Source: Lutimonas zeaxanthinifaciens (GTDB taxonomy: Bacteria; Bacteroidota; Bacteroidia; Flavobacteriales; Flavobacteriaceae). Taken from it: 64,000 bases of DNA. The stretch is taken from NCBI RefSeq assembly GCF_030503675.1, contig NZ_CP129964.1, positions 3,100,001 to 3,164,000 on the forward strand, in the 5' to 3' direction. The notes under the pieces were generated by a model, which was not told where the DNA came from, made no database searches, and saw only the letters and a list, made by a program, of their open reading frames with translations. Position numbers and translations under genes: made by a program. Of the stretch, positions 8,663 through 17,065 are shown piece by piece; position 1 is the stretch's first letter; every line of letters begins with the position of its first letter.

Positions 8663-8700
8663 ATTGACCACGGTCAATCGTTTTATTGACCGTGGTAAAT
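8663..8700. promoter_or_regulatory. Tandem CRP/FNR-type operators upstream of ftsH
   Basis: Two 16-bp palindromes lie 22 bp apart. The first is ATTGACC-AC-GGTCAAT (8663-8678), a perfect dyad containing TTGAC-N4-GTCAA. The second is ATTGACC-GT-GGTAAAT (8685-8700), with one mismatch. The half-site and spacing match the CRP/FNR family pattern TTGA-N6-TCAA. If the -7 element is TAATTTTA at 8722-8729, the sites would centre near -42 and -64, the classic activator positions. The two copies can also pair with each other as one hairpin with a 16-bp stem. The match to this regulator family is an inference. Confidence 0.6.
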
Positions 8701-8772
8701 GCGCAGGGTCTTTAAATAGTATAATTTTATAAGGAGGAAATTTCTTCGTTTGAAATCTTATACACGTTAAGG

Positions 8773-10746
8773 ATGCTGCGACAAAATAAAAAGAAATCAG
8801 AAAAGCCCGCAAATCAAAAGGGGCCCGTATATCTTCAGAACAGAAGGAAGCCGATGTTTTGGTTCTATACTATTCTATTCATCATACTGGCTATCTTACT
8901 TTTCACAAGATATGGATACGGGCCAAGAGAAATCAGCTGGCTCGAATTTGAACAAGAAATGCTAACACAGAATGATGTTGAAAAAATTGAAGTGATCAAT
9001 CAGTCAGTGGCCAACATTTATATCAAACAAGATAGATTGTCAAATTCTAAATATCAGGAACTCCAGAATAAATTTACCCGGTCCGGTTCAGGGCCCCATT
9101 ATATTATCCAGATCGGATCCATTGAGAATTTTGAAAAAAAACTTGAAGATGCACAAATTAATACAGTCTCCGAAGACAAGGTTCCAGTGAGATATGTTAA
9201 TCAGATTGACTGGACGAATATTCTTTACTGGATTCTGCCCTTTGCGCTGATTTTCTTATTCTGGATGATCTTGCTGGGTAGAATGACCTCTAAGGGAAGA
9301 ACCGGGAATTTGTTCAATTTTACAAAAACAACTGCCAAGATTACAACAAAGGAGACAAAAAGCAAGATTACTTTTGACGATGTAGCCGGTTTAAAGGAGG
9401 CCAAGACGGAAATCATGGAAATTGTCGACTTTCTTAAAAATCCCGAGCACTACACTAAGTTAGGTGCAAAGATCCCAAGAGGTGTCATGCTCGTAGGACC
9501 TCCCGGAACCGGAAAGACCTTACTGGCCAAGGCGGTGGCTGGTGAAGCAAAGGTCCCATTCTTTTTCCTCTCAGGTTCTGAATTTGTTGAAATGTTTGTA
9601 GGAGTGGGAGCCTCCAGAGTCAGAGATCTCTTTAAAAAGGCCAAAGAAAATACACCAAGCATTATATTCATTGACGAAATTGACGCTGTTGGGCGTTCTC
9701 GGAACAGAGGTAATTTTTTTCAATCGAATGATGAAAGAGAAAACACCCTAAATCAGCTTCTCGCTGAGCTTGATGGTTTTGGTGTAAATACAGGAGTTAT
9801 TGTCCTTGCCGCCACCAACAGAGCGGACATTCTTGACAAAGCCCTGTTAAGGCCGGGAAGGTTCGATCGGCATATCTACCTGGAACTTCCCTCCAAAGAG
9901 GAGCGAATCGAAATCTTCAAAGTTCATATCCGACCTTTGAAAAAGGCAAAAGACATCAATATTGATGAACTCTCAGCACTTTGTCCCGGATTTTCAGGTG
10001 CAGATATCGCTAATATTTGTAATGAGGCTGCCCTGATCGCAGCTAGAAAAAAAAGAAATCAGGTCCATCAGGAAGATTTTTTGATGGCCCGAGACAGGAT
10101 CGTAGGTGGATTGGAAAGGAAAAATAAAATTACTTCCTCAAAGGAAAAAGAAATTATAGCCTACCATGAAGCAGGACATGCAGTAGCGAGCTGGCATTTA
10201 CGGCATGTTGATTCGCTTATGAAAGTTTCCATCATCCCCAGGGGCAAGTCACTGGGTTCAGCCTGGTATCTGCCTGAAGAAAGGCAAATTGTGACCAAGA
10301 GTCAGTTTATTGATCAGATTTGCGCCACCCTCGGTGGGAGAGTTGCCGAAGAAATAATTTTCGGAGATGTGTCGTCCGGAGCTCTCGACGATCTGGAAAA
10401 AGTTACCAAACAAGCTTACAGCATGGTAGCATATTTTGGACTCGATAAAGAGATCGGACCTATAAGTTTTTACGATTCCACAGGTAAAAATGAACAACAG
10501 CTGGTAAAACCCTATAGCGAAGATATGGCTCAGAAAATTGATAAAGAAGTTCATAATCTAATAACCTCCTCTTATGAGCGGACCAAAAAGCTTCTTTTAG
10601 ATCACAGAGAGGAACTTGAAAGCCTTACTCAGCTCTTGATCGAAAAAGAAGTAGTGGAAAAGCACGAATTAGAAAGGATCATGGGAAAACGAAAGAAATC
10701 TTCTTATCGAGAGGAGAAACAGCATAAAGAGAAACAGCATCAATAA
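8773..10746 (+). CDS. ftsH: ATP-dependent zinc metalloprotease FtsH
   Basis: This 657-residue protein is a complete FtsH: a first membrane helix at about 29-49, a periplasmic domain, a second membrane helix at about 150-170, and the AAA+ module with Walker A GPPGTGKT (242-249) and Walker [10 protein letters not shown]. The second region of homology ([18 protein letters not shown]) and the zinc site HEAGH (465-469) follow. FtsH forms a membrane hexamer that extracts and degrades membrane and short-lived cytoplasmic proteins. The C-terminus is a basic, glutamine/histidine-rich tail (HKEKQHQ) from a short duplicated stretch at 10711-10742. A coiled-coil gene follows 23 bp downstream. Whether this is the housekeeping copy or a second copy cannot be told from this window. 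Confidence 0.95.
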   Translation: MLRQNKKKSEKPANQKGPVYLQNRRKPMFWFYTILFIILAILLFTRYGYGPREISWLEFEQEMLTQNDVEKIEVINQSVANIYIKQDRLSNSKYQELQNKFTRSGSGPHYIIQIGSIENFEKKLEDAQINTVSEDKVPVRYVNQIDWTNILYWILPFALIFLFWMILLGRMTSKGRTGNLFNFTKTTAKITTKETKSKITFDDVAGLKEAKTEIMEIVDFLKNPEHYTKLGAKIPRGVMLVGPPGTGKTLLAKAVAGEAKVPFFFLSGSEFVEMFVGVGASRVRDLFKKAKENTPSIIFIDEIDAVGRSRNRGNFFQSNDERENTLNQLLAELDGFGVNTGVIVLAATNRADILDKALLRPGRFDRHIYLELPSKEERIEIFKVHIRPLKKAKDINIDELSALCPGFSGADIANICNEAALIAARKKRNQVHQEDFLMARDRIVGGLERKNKITSSKEKEIIAYHEAGHAVASWHLRHVDSLMKVSIIPRGKSLGSAWYLPEERQIVTKSQFIDQICATLGGRVAEEIIFGDVSSGALDDLEKVTKQAYSMVAYFGLDKEIGPISFYDSTGKNEQQLVKPYSEDMAQKIDKEVHNLITSSYERTKKLLLDHREELESLTQLLIEKEVVEKHELERIMGKRKKSSYREEKQHKEKQHQ

Positions 10747-10769
10747 ACATAAATTTAAACAGATTTATT

Positions 10770-11156
10770 ATGAAAAAAGAACTGATATTTAACACTGACC
10801 TACATTTTGAGCATGAAAACTGGAACAGAGAATTACTTTTTTGGGAAGATGAATTGATTTCCTTTCAAAACAGGCTCGATGAACTGGTACTAAGATGGAC
10901 CGCTAGAGAGGTTTTAACTGAAGTTGAAAAATTTCAAAACCATATTATTGTTCACAGAGAAGCCATTGTTTCCATTAAAAATCAAATCGAATTACACGAG
11001 ACGAATATGGCCGATCATTACAAAAGGGATGAAGACGTCCTCAACAAAGATCTGGTATCCAAACACGAATTACTCAGATACAAAATAGAAATTCAAAGAA
11101 ATCTCTTTAATGAATTCAAAGGGAACTTTTTTAGATTTCTTACCAAGTATCTTTAA
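10770..11156 (+). CDS. Small coiled-coil protein, probable ftsH operon partner
   Basis: A 128-residue protein with no export signal. It is almost entirely charged and helical, with long stretches suited to a coiled coil (WEDELISFQNRLDELVLRW, then VHREAIVSIKNQIELHE). It follows ftsH by 23 bp on the same strand with no terminator between, so the two are probably cotranscribed. No known family was recognised. It could be a cytoplasmic adaptor or modulator of FtsH, but this rests on position alone. A possible terminator hairpin lies just after it. Confidence 0.65.
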   Translation: MKKELIFNTDLHFEHENWNRELLFWEDELISFQNRLDELVLRWTAREVLTEVEKFQNHIIVHREAIVSIKNQIELHETNMADHYKRDEDVLNKDLVSKHELLRYKIEIQRNLFNEFKGNFFRFLTKYL

Positions 11157-11172
11157 TTGTTTTTGACTAAAG

Positions 11173-11219
11173 GATCAGGAATGGGAGATGGCTCATTGAA
11201 TCTACTCCCGTTCCAGATC
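11173..11219 (+). terminator. Possible terminator after the ftsH operon
   Basis: GATCAGGAATGGGAG and CTCCCGTTCCAGATC can pair over 15 positions with one mismatch and one G-T pair. A 17-base loop separates the arms, and GTTATTTTAATTTG follows. The T run is weak, so it may instead be a transcript-stabilising hairpin. Confidence 0.4.
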
Positions 11220-11321
11220 GTTATTTTAATTTGAAGTTATCATTTTTCTTATCTTTAGGATTCAGTTCAATTCCTCTGTGATGGCGTTCCTGATTGGATG
11301 GGAAAAACGCAACTACGATAA

Positions 11322-12023
11322 ATGGCTTCTTCACTCACCAAAAAATCCGGAGAACTTCTGCTTCTTGTAAAAAATGAAGCAGAAGTATCTAATCTCCTTG
11401 ATGAACTGGCTCATCTTTCCTTGAAAAGTTTAGAGGAACAATTAATAAATGACACCTATAAGCTGGTCTTCTGGATCAACATCTACAACAGTTTTTACCA
11501 GATTCTAAACAAGGTGCATCAATTAACTGCTCCAAAAATTTATACATCAAAACAGATACAAATCGCGGGATATAGCTTTAGCCTCGATCATATTGAACAT
11601 GGTATCCTTAGAAAGTTTAGATACAAATACTCTTTAGGCTATGTACCGAATATCTTCATTCCTTCAATGATAAAAAAACTAGCAGTTGACGTTATTGATT
11701 ATCGCATTCATTTTGCCTTAAACTGTGGCGCCAAAAGTTGCCCGGCGATTCGATTTTATTCGGTCAAGGATCTAGATCAGCAACTCGATCTTGCCACAAG
11801 CGCATTTCTCGAATCTGAAACAAAAATTGATGCTGAAAAAAGAGAAGTCAAAATAACGCGCCTCTTTTTATGGTTTCACAAAGATTTTGGAGGCAATAAA
11901 GGAATTAGGAAAATTTTGAAAAATTACCTTCATCAGGATTTTGAAGGATATAAAATGAAGTTCAAAAATTATTCCTGGGACATTCATCTGGATAATTATG
12001 TGGAAGGTTCATTTCCGGAGTGA
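11322..12023 (+). CDS. DUF547 domain protein
   Basis: A 233-residue protein matching the DUF547 pattern: FWINIYNSFY near the N-terminus, then FSLDHIEHGILR, and HFALNCGAKSCPAIRFYS with the two conserved cysteines, followed by a helical end. DUF547 proteins are widespread in bacteria and plants. Their catalytic chemistry is unproven, although a Cys-His arrangement has led to suggestions of peptidase-like or thioester activity. Most bacterial members carry a signal peptide, but the chosen ATG gives none. An earlier ATG at 11281 is in another frame. The protein is therefore predicted to be cytoplasmic, or its true start may be missed. It converges on the radical SAM gene. Confidence 0.75.
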   Translation: MASSLTKKSGELLLLVKNEAEVSNLLDELAHLSLKSLEEQLINDTYKLVFWINIYNSFYQILNKVHQLTAPKIYTSKQIQIAGYSFSLDHIEHGILRKFRYKYSLGYVPNIFIPSMIKKLAVDVIDYRIHFALNCGAKSCPAIRFYSVKDLDQQLDLATSAFLESETKIDAEKREVKITRLFLWFHKDFGGNKGIRKILKNYLHQDFEGYKMKFKNYSWDIHLDNYVEGSFPE

Positions 12024-12034
12024 GCATAGAAAAT

Positions 12035-12062
12035 TGTAATGTCCTATTTTGGGAACATTACA
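12035..12062. terminator. Possible bidirectional terminator
   Basis: TGTAATGT and ACATTACA form an 8-bp stem with further partial C-G pairing inside. It lies between convergent genes and is flanked by A-rich and T-containing sequence on both sides. Confidence 0.35.
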
Positions 12063-12119
12063 GTAGAAAAGTTTATAATAATAAGAAACTCTGCAACAGG
12101 GTATTATTCGAAATTTTAA

Positions 12120-13322
12120 TTAAAGAACACTGTTTTCAAAAATATGACAAGATGCGTCTTTCATTTTGCCAATGAGTTCTTCGGGATGGTATTCAAGAAC
12201 ACTATGGGTTTTTCCAACACAATAGGGGCAAAGATGAGCATCCCCATCGGTATCGATATAAAAAAATCTGTTTCCTCCCCCAAAACAACCCACTTTTCGT
12301 TGATGATAACCTAAAGAATTAATTATAGGATAGGAACTGTATTTTTCCTCATTGTTGTATTTCAAATATATACTATCCAGAGTTTTGATTTCACTTTCAT
12401 TGAGCATAACGTCCTGTCCTTGGTATCTTCCTTCCGCTCTGGGCTCTAATAATTGAACAAAGGAAACCCCAAGATCTTTGGCCAGATCCATATATTTCGG
12501 CAAATTATTTCCCTGGATATAACTTCTGGTTGCACAAAGCGACAAGGCAGTAACCAAACCTGCTTCACGGGAACTGGCAACAGCATCGATTGCCCATTGA
12601 TAAGCATTACTATTTCCTCTGAAGGTATTGTGCTTCTCAGCTTCATGATGATCTAAACTAACCATAACTCCTGTCAACCCATGCTTTTTTAGCAATTGTG
12701 CACTTTCTTTGTTAAGTCCCAGTCCAGAGGTAATGACCCAAAAATCAGTTCCGGGTTCTGACCTGTCCAGAATCTTGACAATATCTTTTTTTCTCAGCAT
12801 GGGCTCTCCTCCGCTAAACATGATTTGTGTGGTCCCATATTTTTGATAGGATCGAACAATTCCGATCAGATCCTGAGTACTTAATTGTTCTTTTTGATTC
12901 AGATTATTCCATTCAAAACAGTGCTCGCATTTAAGAGGACATTGCTTTGTGATTGCTATTATAAGCGTCCGTAATCCTGACACTGACTCGCCTGATATTA
13001 ATCTTGAAATTTCATTTTTATGCATGTTATCGGATGCCAGGGAAGGGAAGCCCGGTGACCCAAGTCGATAATAATATCTGTTATCCACCTGAGCTAGCTT
13101 GGTCATCATTGCATCCCCAAAAACAGTTTTATACTTTTTCTTGAATCTTAACAATAGCCTAAGTGATTTGATGGGATTATTTGTGTACTGGTTCATTAGT
13201 TTTATGAGCCGGAGAAAGATCTTTGTTTTTATTCTTTTTCTTTCTGATTCAGAAACTAGAGCAGACGATGCAGGCAGATGGGATTCACCTCTTAAACCGT
13301 ATTTGATATTTTGGGTTTCCAT
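12120..13322 (-). CDS. Radical SAM protein with C-terminal auxiliary-cluster cysteines
   Basis: This 400-residue protein has the radical SAM cluster motif C128-x3-C132-x2-C135, the SAM-binding GGEP at 171-174, and a C-terminal cysteine set (C346, C365, C368, C392) in the arrangement of SPASM/twitch auxiliary clusters. It has a helical N-terminal extension of about 110 residues. SPASM-type enzymes modify peptides or proteins or act as anaerobic maturases. No small precursor peptide gene was found nearby. The start lies 6 bp after the stop of the lipoprotein gene at 13329-14957, so the two form one transcription unit. The substrate is unknown; the lipoprotein or a protein encoded elsewhere is possible. 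Confidence 0.85.
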   Translation of the reverse strand: METQNIKYGLRGESHLPASSALVSESERKRIKTKIFLRLIKLMNQYTNNPIKSLRLLLRFKKKYKTVFGDAMMTKLAQVDNRYYYRLGSPGFPSLASDNMHKNEISRLISGESVSGLRTLIIAITKQCPLKCEHCFEWNNLNQKEQLSTQDLIGIVRSYQKYGTTQIMFSGGEPMLRKKDIVKILDRSEPGTDFWVITSGLGLNKESAQLLKKHGLTGVMVSLDHHEAEKHNTFRGNSNAYQWAIDAVASSREAGLVTALSLCATRSYIQGNNLPKYMDLAKDLGVSFVQLLEPRAEGRYQGQDVMLNESEIKTLDSIYLKYNNEEKYSSYPIINSLGYHQRKVGCFGGGNRFFYIDTDGDAHLCPYCVGKTHSVLEYHPEELIGKMKDASCHIFENSVL

Positions 13323-13328
13323 AATTAT

Positions 13329-14957
13329 TTAGTATTCCAATGAATTAACAGCGATGTCGTAATCTTTGTTTGTTACCTCCAGGAATCGTTCTCTTGAAAA
13401 ATCAGAAAAATGTCCAGGAACTTTAAATTTGTTCAAATTGGACCATTCGGGAAATCCAGTAAAGCTTCTGATTAATTCGTAATATCCTCTTGTCTTCAAA
13501 AACGTGCTATGGGTACTGTTATGCAGATCATCTGTTACTGCAAACACGATTTCTGTAATATCCCCAATATTTTCCTGCTCCATATAAAGATTATCTGAAT
13601 ATTCAAGTTCATACTTCCAGTCCATAGCACCGGTTCCCGTTGCCAAATAAGGTTTTAAGGTCTTTTTTTGGAGTAATTTGTCCTCACCGAACCCCATTGC
13701 GGCGCAGTCAACTTCCCAAAACATAAAGCCTGTTTCCAGTTTAACACGAATATCATCACCCCAATAATCTGAAAGGTCTATAGGGATAACAAAGTCTCTC
13801 GAAGCTAAGGGGCCAACGGTTAACAGGTAATCAACCATCTTCCATTCTCCATTTTTTTCAATAAAAACGAAGAGTGGGAAATGGTTATCAATAATACTTT
13901 GCATTCTGATTTCAGAGGTGGTATTAAACTGATTTTGCATCCAACTGGAATAGTTTCTTCCAAATTTTTCAAGGAATTCTCCAAATAAATAATCAAACCA
14001 AAGGGTATTTTTACAATTAATTACAAGGTTAGCCTGGTTTGCCTCCTCTGGTCTCTCAAATTCTAATACGATCTTGTTTATTGAATAATTTTCATCATTA
14101 AACAGGTGAAACTTGTCATCCTTTTTAGCCAATAGTGAATTGATGTTTTCACCGTTTGAGGAATAGGCAGCTTCAGCTTCTGTTAAATCATGGATTAAAT
14201 GCGGGTTGCCTTTTTTATCGAGTAATACCCGTTCATATGGTTCATGCTTTACGACGATCATTTCAATTAAATTCGTATACTGCCTTTCCTGAAGTTCATT
14301 GCTCATCCTGATTCGGTAGTTATTATCCGTAATTTTTAGCGACGGTAATGGCATATAATCTGTTCTTTCCAGATTTTTACCGATTGCTCCACCATAAGCC
14401 TCTCCTTCAAAAACAAAATTTTCTCCATTATGAACATATACATAAGGACAAGAACTTTTAGTCATTGCTACTATAGCAGAGATTATTGCAATGGCACCAA
14501 TACCGACAAGTGCATAGACTCCAATCTCCTTCCCGGTGTTTCGATCAATAATTCTAATCTCTGAAATATCGGTTAGAGGAATTTCAACAGTCCCCAATTC
14601 GAGGTCCTGATATTCTTTTCCTAAATACAGATGAACTTCATTTACGATGTTCTTCTCTTCTTCCTTAATTCGCTTCCTTTCTCTTTCTTTACTATAGAAG
14701 ACCTTTTCATCAGTATTGACAAGGGTACCTGAGACTACTGACTCGTTGGCTTCAATGTCATTCAGCGCATATAACCTGTCTCCTGCATGGACTATGAAAT
14801 ACTTGTGAATCTCACCTATATTTAAAATGTTGACGTATTCTTTTTTACCAACCTCATCAACCTTATAGTATTTACATCCCATACACTGAAATATAATTAG
14901 TGTAATCATAAAAACCGCTAAGAATTTGTTGCGAATAATATTTAGTTTCGATCTCAT
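13329..14957 (-). CDS. Large lipoprotein of unknown function, paired with radical SAM gene
   Basis: A 542-residue protein with an N-terminal hydrophobic segment ending in a lipobox-like QCMGC (acylated Cys at 28). A second hydrophobic, small-residue stretch lies near 147-166 (VYALVGIGAIAIISAIVAM). It is followed by a distinctive block with SSCPYVYVHNGENFVFEGE and AYGGAIGKNLERTDY, which I have the impression of as a recurring motif in uncharacterised Bacteroidetes lipoproteins, without a named family. The rest is beta-rich with many Trp and Asp residues. It is first in the pair with the radical SAM gene. A candidate -7 box (TAATTTTG, 15002-14995) and a perfect FNR-type palindrome lie upstream. 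Confidence 0.65.
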   Translation of the reverse strand: MRSKLNIIRNKFLAVFMITLIIFQCMGCKYYKVDEVGKKEYVNILNIGEIHKYFIVHAGDRLYALNDIEANESVVSGTLVNTDEKVFYSKERERKRIKEEEKNIVNEVHLYLGKEYQDLELGTVEIPLTDISEIRIIDRNTGKEIGVYALVGIGAIAIISAIVAMTKSSCPYVYVHNGENFVFEGEAYGGAIGKNLERTDYMPLPSLKITDNNYRIRMSNELQERQYTNLIEMIVVKHEPYERVLLDKKGNPHLIHDLTEAEAAYSSNGENINSLLAKKDDKFHLFNDENYSINKIVLEFERPEEANQANLVINCKNTLWFDYLFGEFLEKFGRNYSSWMQNQFNTTSEIRMQSIIDNHFPLFVFIEKNGEWKMVDYLLTVGPLASRDFVIPIDLSDYWGDDIRVKLETGFMFWEVDCAAMGFGEDKLLQKKTLKPYLATGTGAMDWKYELEYSDNLYMEQENIGDITEIVFAVTDDLHNSTHSTFLKTRGYYELIRSFTGFPEWSNLNKFKVPGHFSDFSRERFLEVTNKDYDIAVNSLEY

Positions 14958-15046
14958 GATAATTGCTTATTAATTAGATAAATAACTCTAATACCAAAAT
15001 TAATTAAGATACAACTAGGAATAGTTGACTACCATCACCTTGAAAC

Positions 15047-15060
15047 TTGATTGTGATCAA
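15047..15060. promoter_or_regulatory. Perfect FNR-type box TTGAT-N4-ATCAA
   Basis: TTGATTGTGATCAA matches the canonical FNR/Anr/FixK consensus exactly. It lies in the 200-bp region between the lipoprotein gene (minus, start 14957) and the SGNH gene (plus, start 15158). A minus-strand -7 box TAATTTTG at 15002-14995 would put the centre near -64, a common class I activator position. No -33 element was seen there, as is usual for activator-dependent promoters. Confidence 0.6.
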
Positions 15061-15157
15061 TTTATGTCAGTAAATGATCAAGATAAATCTTATTCTAAAT
15101 CTCAATTATTCGATCCAATCATTTATACCTATTTTTGACCGAATTAAAATCTAATTT

Positions 15158-16834
15158 ATGCTCCGGTCAACGAATTTCTACTTCCTGTTTTTCTTATTTG
15201 TTACGTCTCTTAGCTTTTCACAGCTCACACCTTCAGATACAACAAGAATCCTTTTTATCGGAAATAGTTATACGTATTACCATAGTGCTCCAGAGCTCGT
15301 CAGGCAACTGGCTTTGGAAAAATTTCCTGATCGAACGATTCAAGTTAAACTGGTTAGCCAGGGTGGAATGACGTTTAGGCGGCACTGGGAATCCGGTGTA
15401 GCTCAAAGAGCGATCAGGTCCGGATCCTGGAATTTTGTAGTTCTGCAGGAACAAAGTAAACTGGGGATGCCTCTAATCATCGATAATGAAGTATATTTTG
15501 GTGAAACCGATCTCTTTTTTGAATATGCTAAAAAGTTTGATCAAGAGATAAAAAATTCAGGAGCGGAAACTGTTTTTTTCATGACCTGGTCAGTCAAAAA
15601 CCGACCCGAGGAACAAGAGCTGTTAACCTATGCGTATTCTTCAATTGCTCAAGAATTACAGGCAAAAATTGCTCCCGTTGGTTTAGTGTGGGACAAGGTT
15701 CGAAATCATAAAGGATTTGACCTTTATGCAAGAGATGGTTCTCACCCTTCTCCTCACGGATCTTATTTAGCAGCTACCACAATATTTTCAGCGCTTTTCA
15801 ACGAAAATCCAGTAGGACTATCCGGGAAAATTTCAGGCCATCAATTATCAAGCTCAGGAAATCCCTCCTTAAACACGAATTTATTGGTAGATATTCCAGA
15901 AGATGATGCGAATCAAATTCAAATGGAAAGCTGGAATTTGGTGAAACAAGCAAAGGAAAATAAAGACTTTTTTGATCTAAAAGAACCCGAACCACATTTT
16001 AGTATTCCGACGCTACCTGAAGGAGATGAAATTAACAGCAAAAACATCTCAGGAAAATGGTTTGGTAACTCAACTTATGGTTCTGATTATCTTGGAATGA
16101 TTTTAGACATAAAAGAGAAAAATGAGAAACTGAGTTTAGGTTTCTCATTCTATAGCCCAAACAAAAAAGACATTATGAACATAAGCGATGTGGGAATTGA
16201 GTCAAATCAATTGCATTTTACTATGGTTGACAGCCTAAGAAACTTGAATTCCAGGTTAAGTTTTTCACTGGAATCAGACCGGCTCAAGGGGCTTTCGAAA
16301 TCCGCAGGCAGTGCCCTTACTGTTTATACCCACTGGGATCTTTCCAAAGAACAGATTTACAATGAGATAGATCTAGTTGCTTTGGATCAACTCTTTGAAG
16401 AATTTGAAACAGAAATTGAAAAAGTAGGCTATGCTGAGGCGGCGATGAATCACTACGAAAGATTCAGTCATCTAATTAATCGTAAGTACATGCCTGAAGA
16501 ATCTTATTTAAATGCGGAAGGTTATAATTTGCTTCGGGAAGGGAAGATCAAAAACGCACTGGGCGTCTTTGAACTCGCCATGCTTCTGTACCCGGAATCA
16601 GTAAACACATATGACAGTTTCGGGGAAGCTTTGTTTATTGCCGGCAAGAAAGAAAAAGCTTTAAAAGTAGTAAATGAAGGAATTAAACTGGCCAGAAGGA
16701 CCTCAGATGCCTCTTTACCTGTTATTGAGGCTACCCTTAATAAAATAGAGCAGGAAGAAACCATAATGAACGATGCTCCGCCGACACCTGCACCTGTTCC
16801 CCCTCCTCCAGCTCCGCCAGCTCCACCTCAATAA
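15158..16834 (+). CDS. SGNH/GDSL hydrolase with TPR-like C-terminus and polyproline tail
   Basis: This 558-residue protein starts with a signal peptide (1-22, ending SFSQ). An SGNH hydrolase domain follows: block I ILFIGNSYTYY with catalytic Ser37, and block V DGSHPSPHG with Asp193 and His196. These act as carbohydrate or lipid esterases. A beta-rich middle part follows, then tetratricopeptide-like helices near 440-530 (YNLLREGKIKNALGVFELA). The last residues are a proline tail alternating with Ala, Thr and Val, probably a flexible spacer. This domain order is unusual. A -7-like TATTTTTG lies at 15130-15137. It is probably periplasmic or surface-located. Confidence 0.8.
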   Translation: MLRSTNFYFLFFLFVTSLSFSQLTPSDTTRILFIGNSYTYYHSAPELVRQLALEKFPDRTIQVKLVSQGGMTFRRHWESGVAQRAIRSGSWNFVVLQEQSKLGMPLIIDNEVYFGETDLFFEYAKKFDQEIKNSGAETVFFMTWSVKNRPEEQELLTYAYSSIAQELQAKIAPVGLVWDKVRNHKGFDLYARDGSHPSPHGSYLAATTIFSALFNENPVGLSGKISGHQLSSSGNPSLNTNLLVDIPEDDANQIQMESWNLVKQAKENKDFFDLKEPEPHFSIPTLPEGDEINSKNISGKWFGNSTYGSDYLGMILDIKEKNEKLSLGFSFYSPNKKDIMNISDVGIESNQLHFTMVDSLRNLNSRLSFSLESDRLKGLSKSAGSALTVYTHWDLSKEQIYNEIDLVALDQLFEEFETEIEKVGYAEAAMNHYERFSHLINRKYMPEESYLNAEGYNLLREGKIKNALGVFELAMLLYPESVNTYDSFGEALFIAGKKEKALKVVNEGIKLARRTSDASLPVIEATLNKIEQEETIMNDAPPTPAPVPPPPAPPAPPQ

Positions 16835-17065
16835 TAAACAATCTATCTGGATAAATAGGTGCTTGCATAGAATACCCTTATTTACTAAAATTTGACTTTT
16901 ATATTTAACTTTTCAAAATTTGGTAAATATATTCCCTATTTGGCACTAACTTATTGATAATTCGTCCAATATCATTTTCAAATGCCAACATAATAAGCTA
17001 ACTTTACTAGAATGATTTGATATTCATAATTTTATGAGTTACACATATTGGTTGAAAACTGAATT

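Larger units (their letters stand above)
8442..8772. other. Divergent regulatory region between PD40-SPOR gene and ftsH
   Basis: This 331-bp non-coding region holds a candidate minus-strand promoter at 8494-8525, two tandem CRP/FNR-type palindromes at 8663-8700, and a -7-like element (TAATTTTA) at 8722-8729. It also contains AAGGAGG at 8731-8737, 35 bp before the ftsH ATG. That is too far to act as its ribosome-binding site and probably lies close to the transcription start. Confidence 0.6.

Noticed and set aside
8750-8770. Six-codon leader ORF (TTG start) ending 2 bp before the ftsH ATG
   Set aside because: It has a rare start codon and no suitable ribosome-binding site (AAGGAGG is 12 bp upstream of the TTG and may lie at the transcription start), and such a short ORF is likely by chance.
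10711-10742. Short direct repeat GAGAAACAGCAT twice at the ftsH 3' end
   Set aside because: It is a small in-frame slippage duplication in a variable tail; no sign of mobile DNA.
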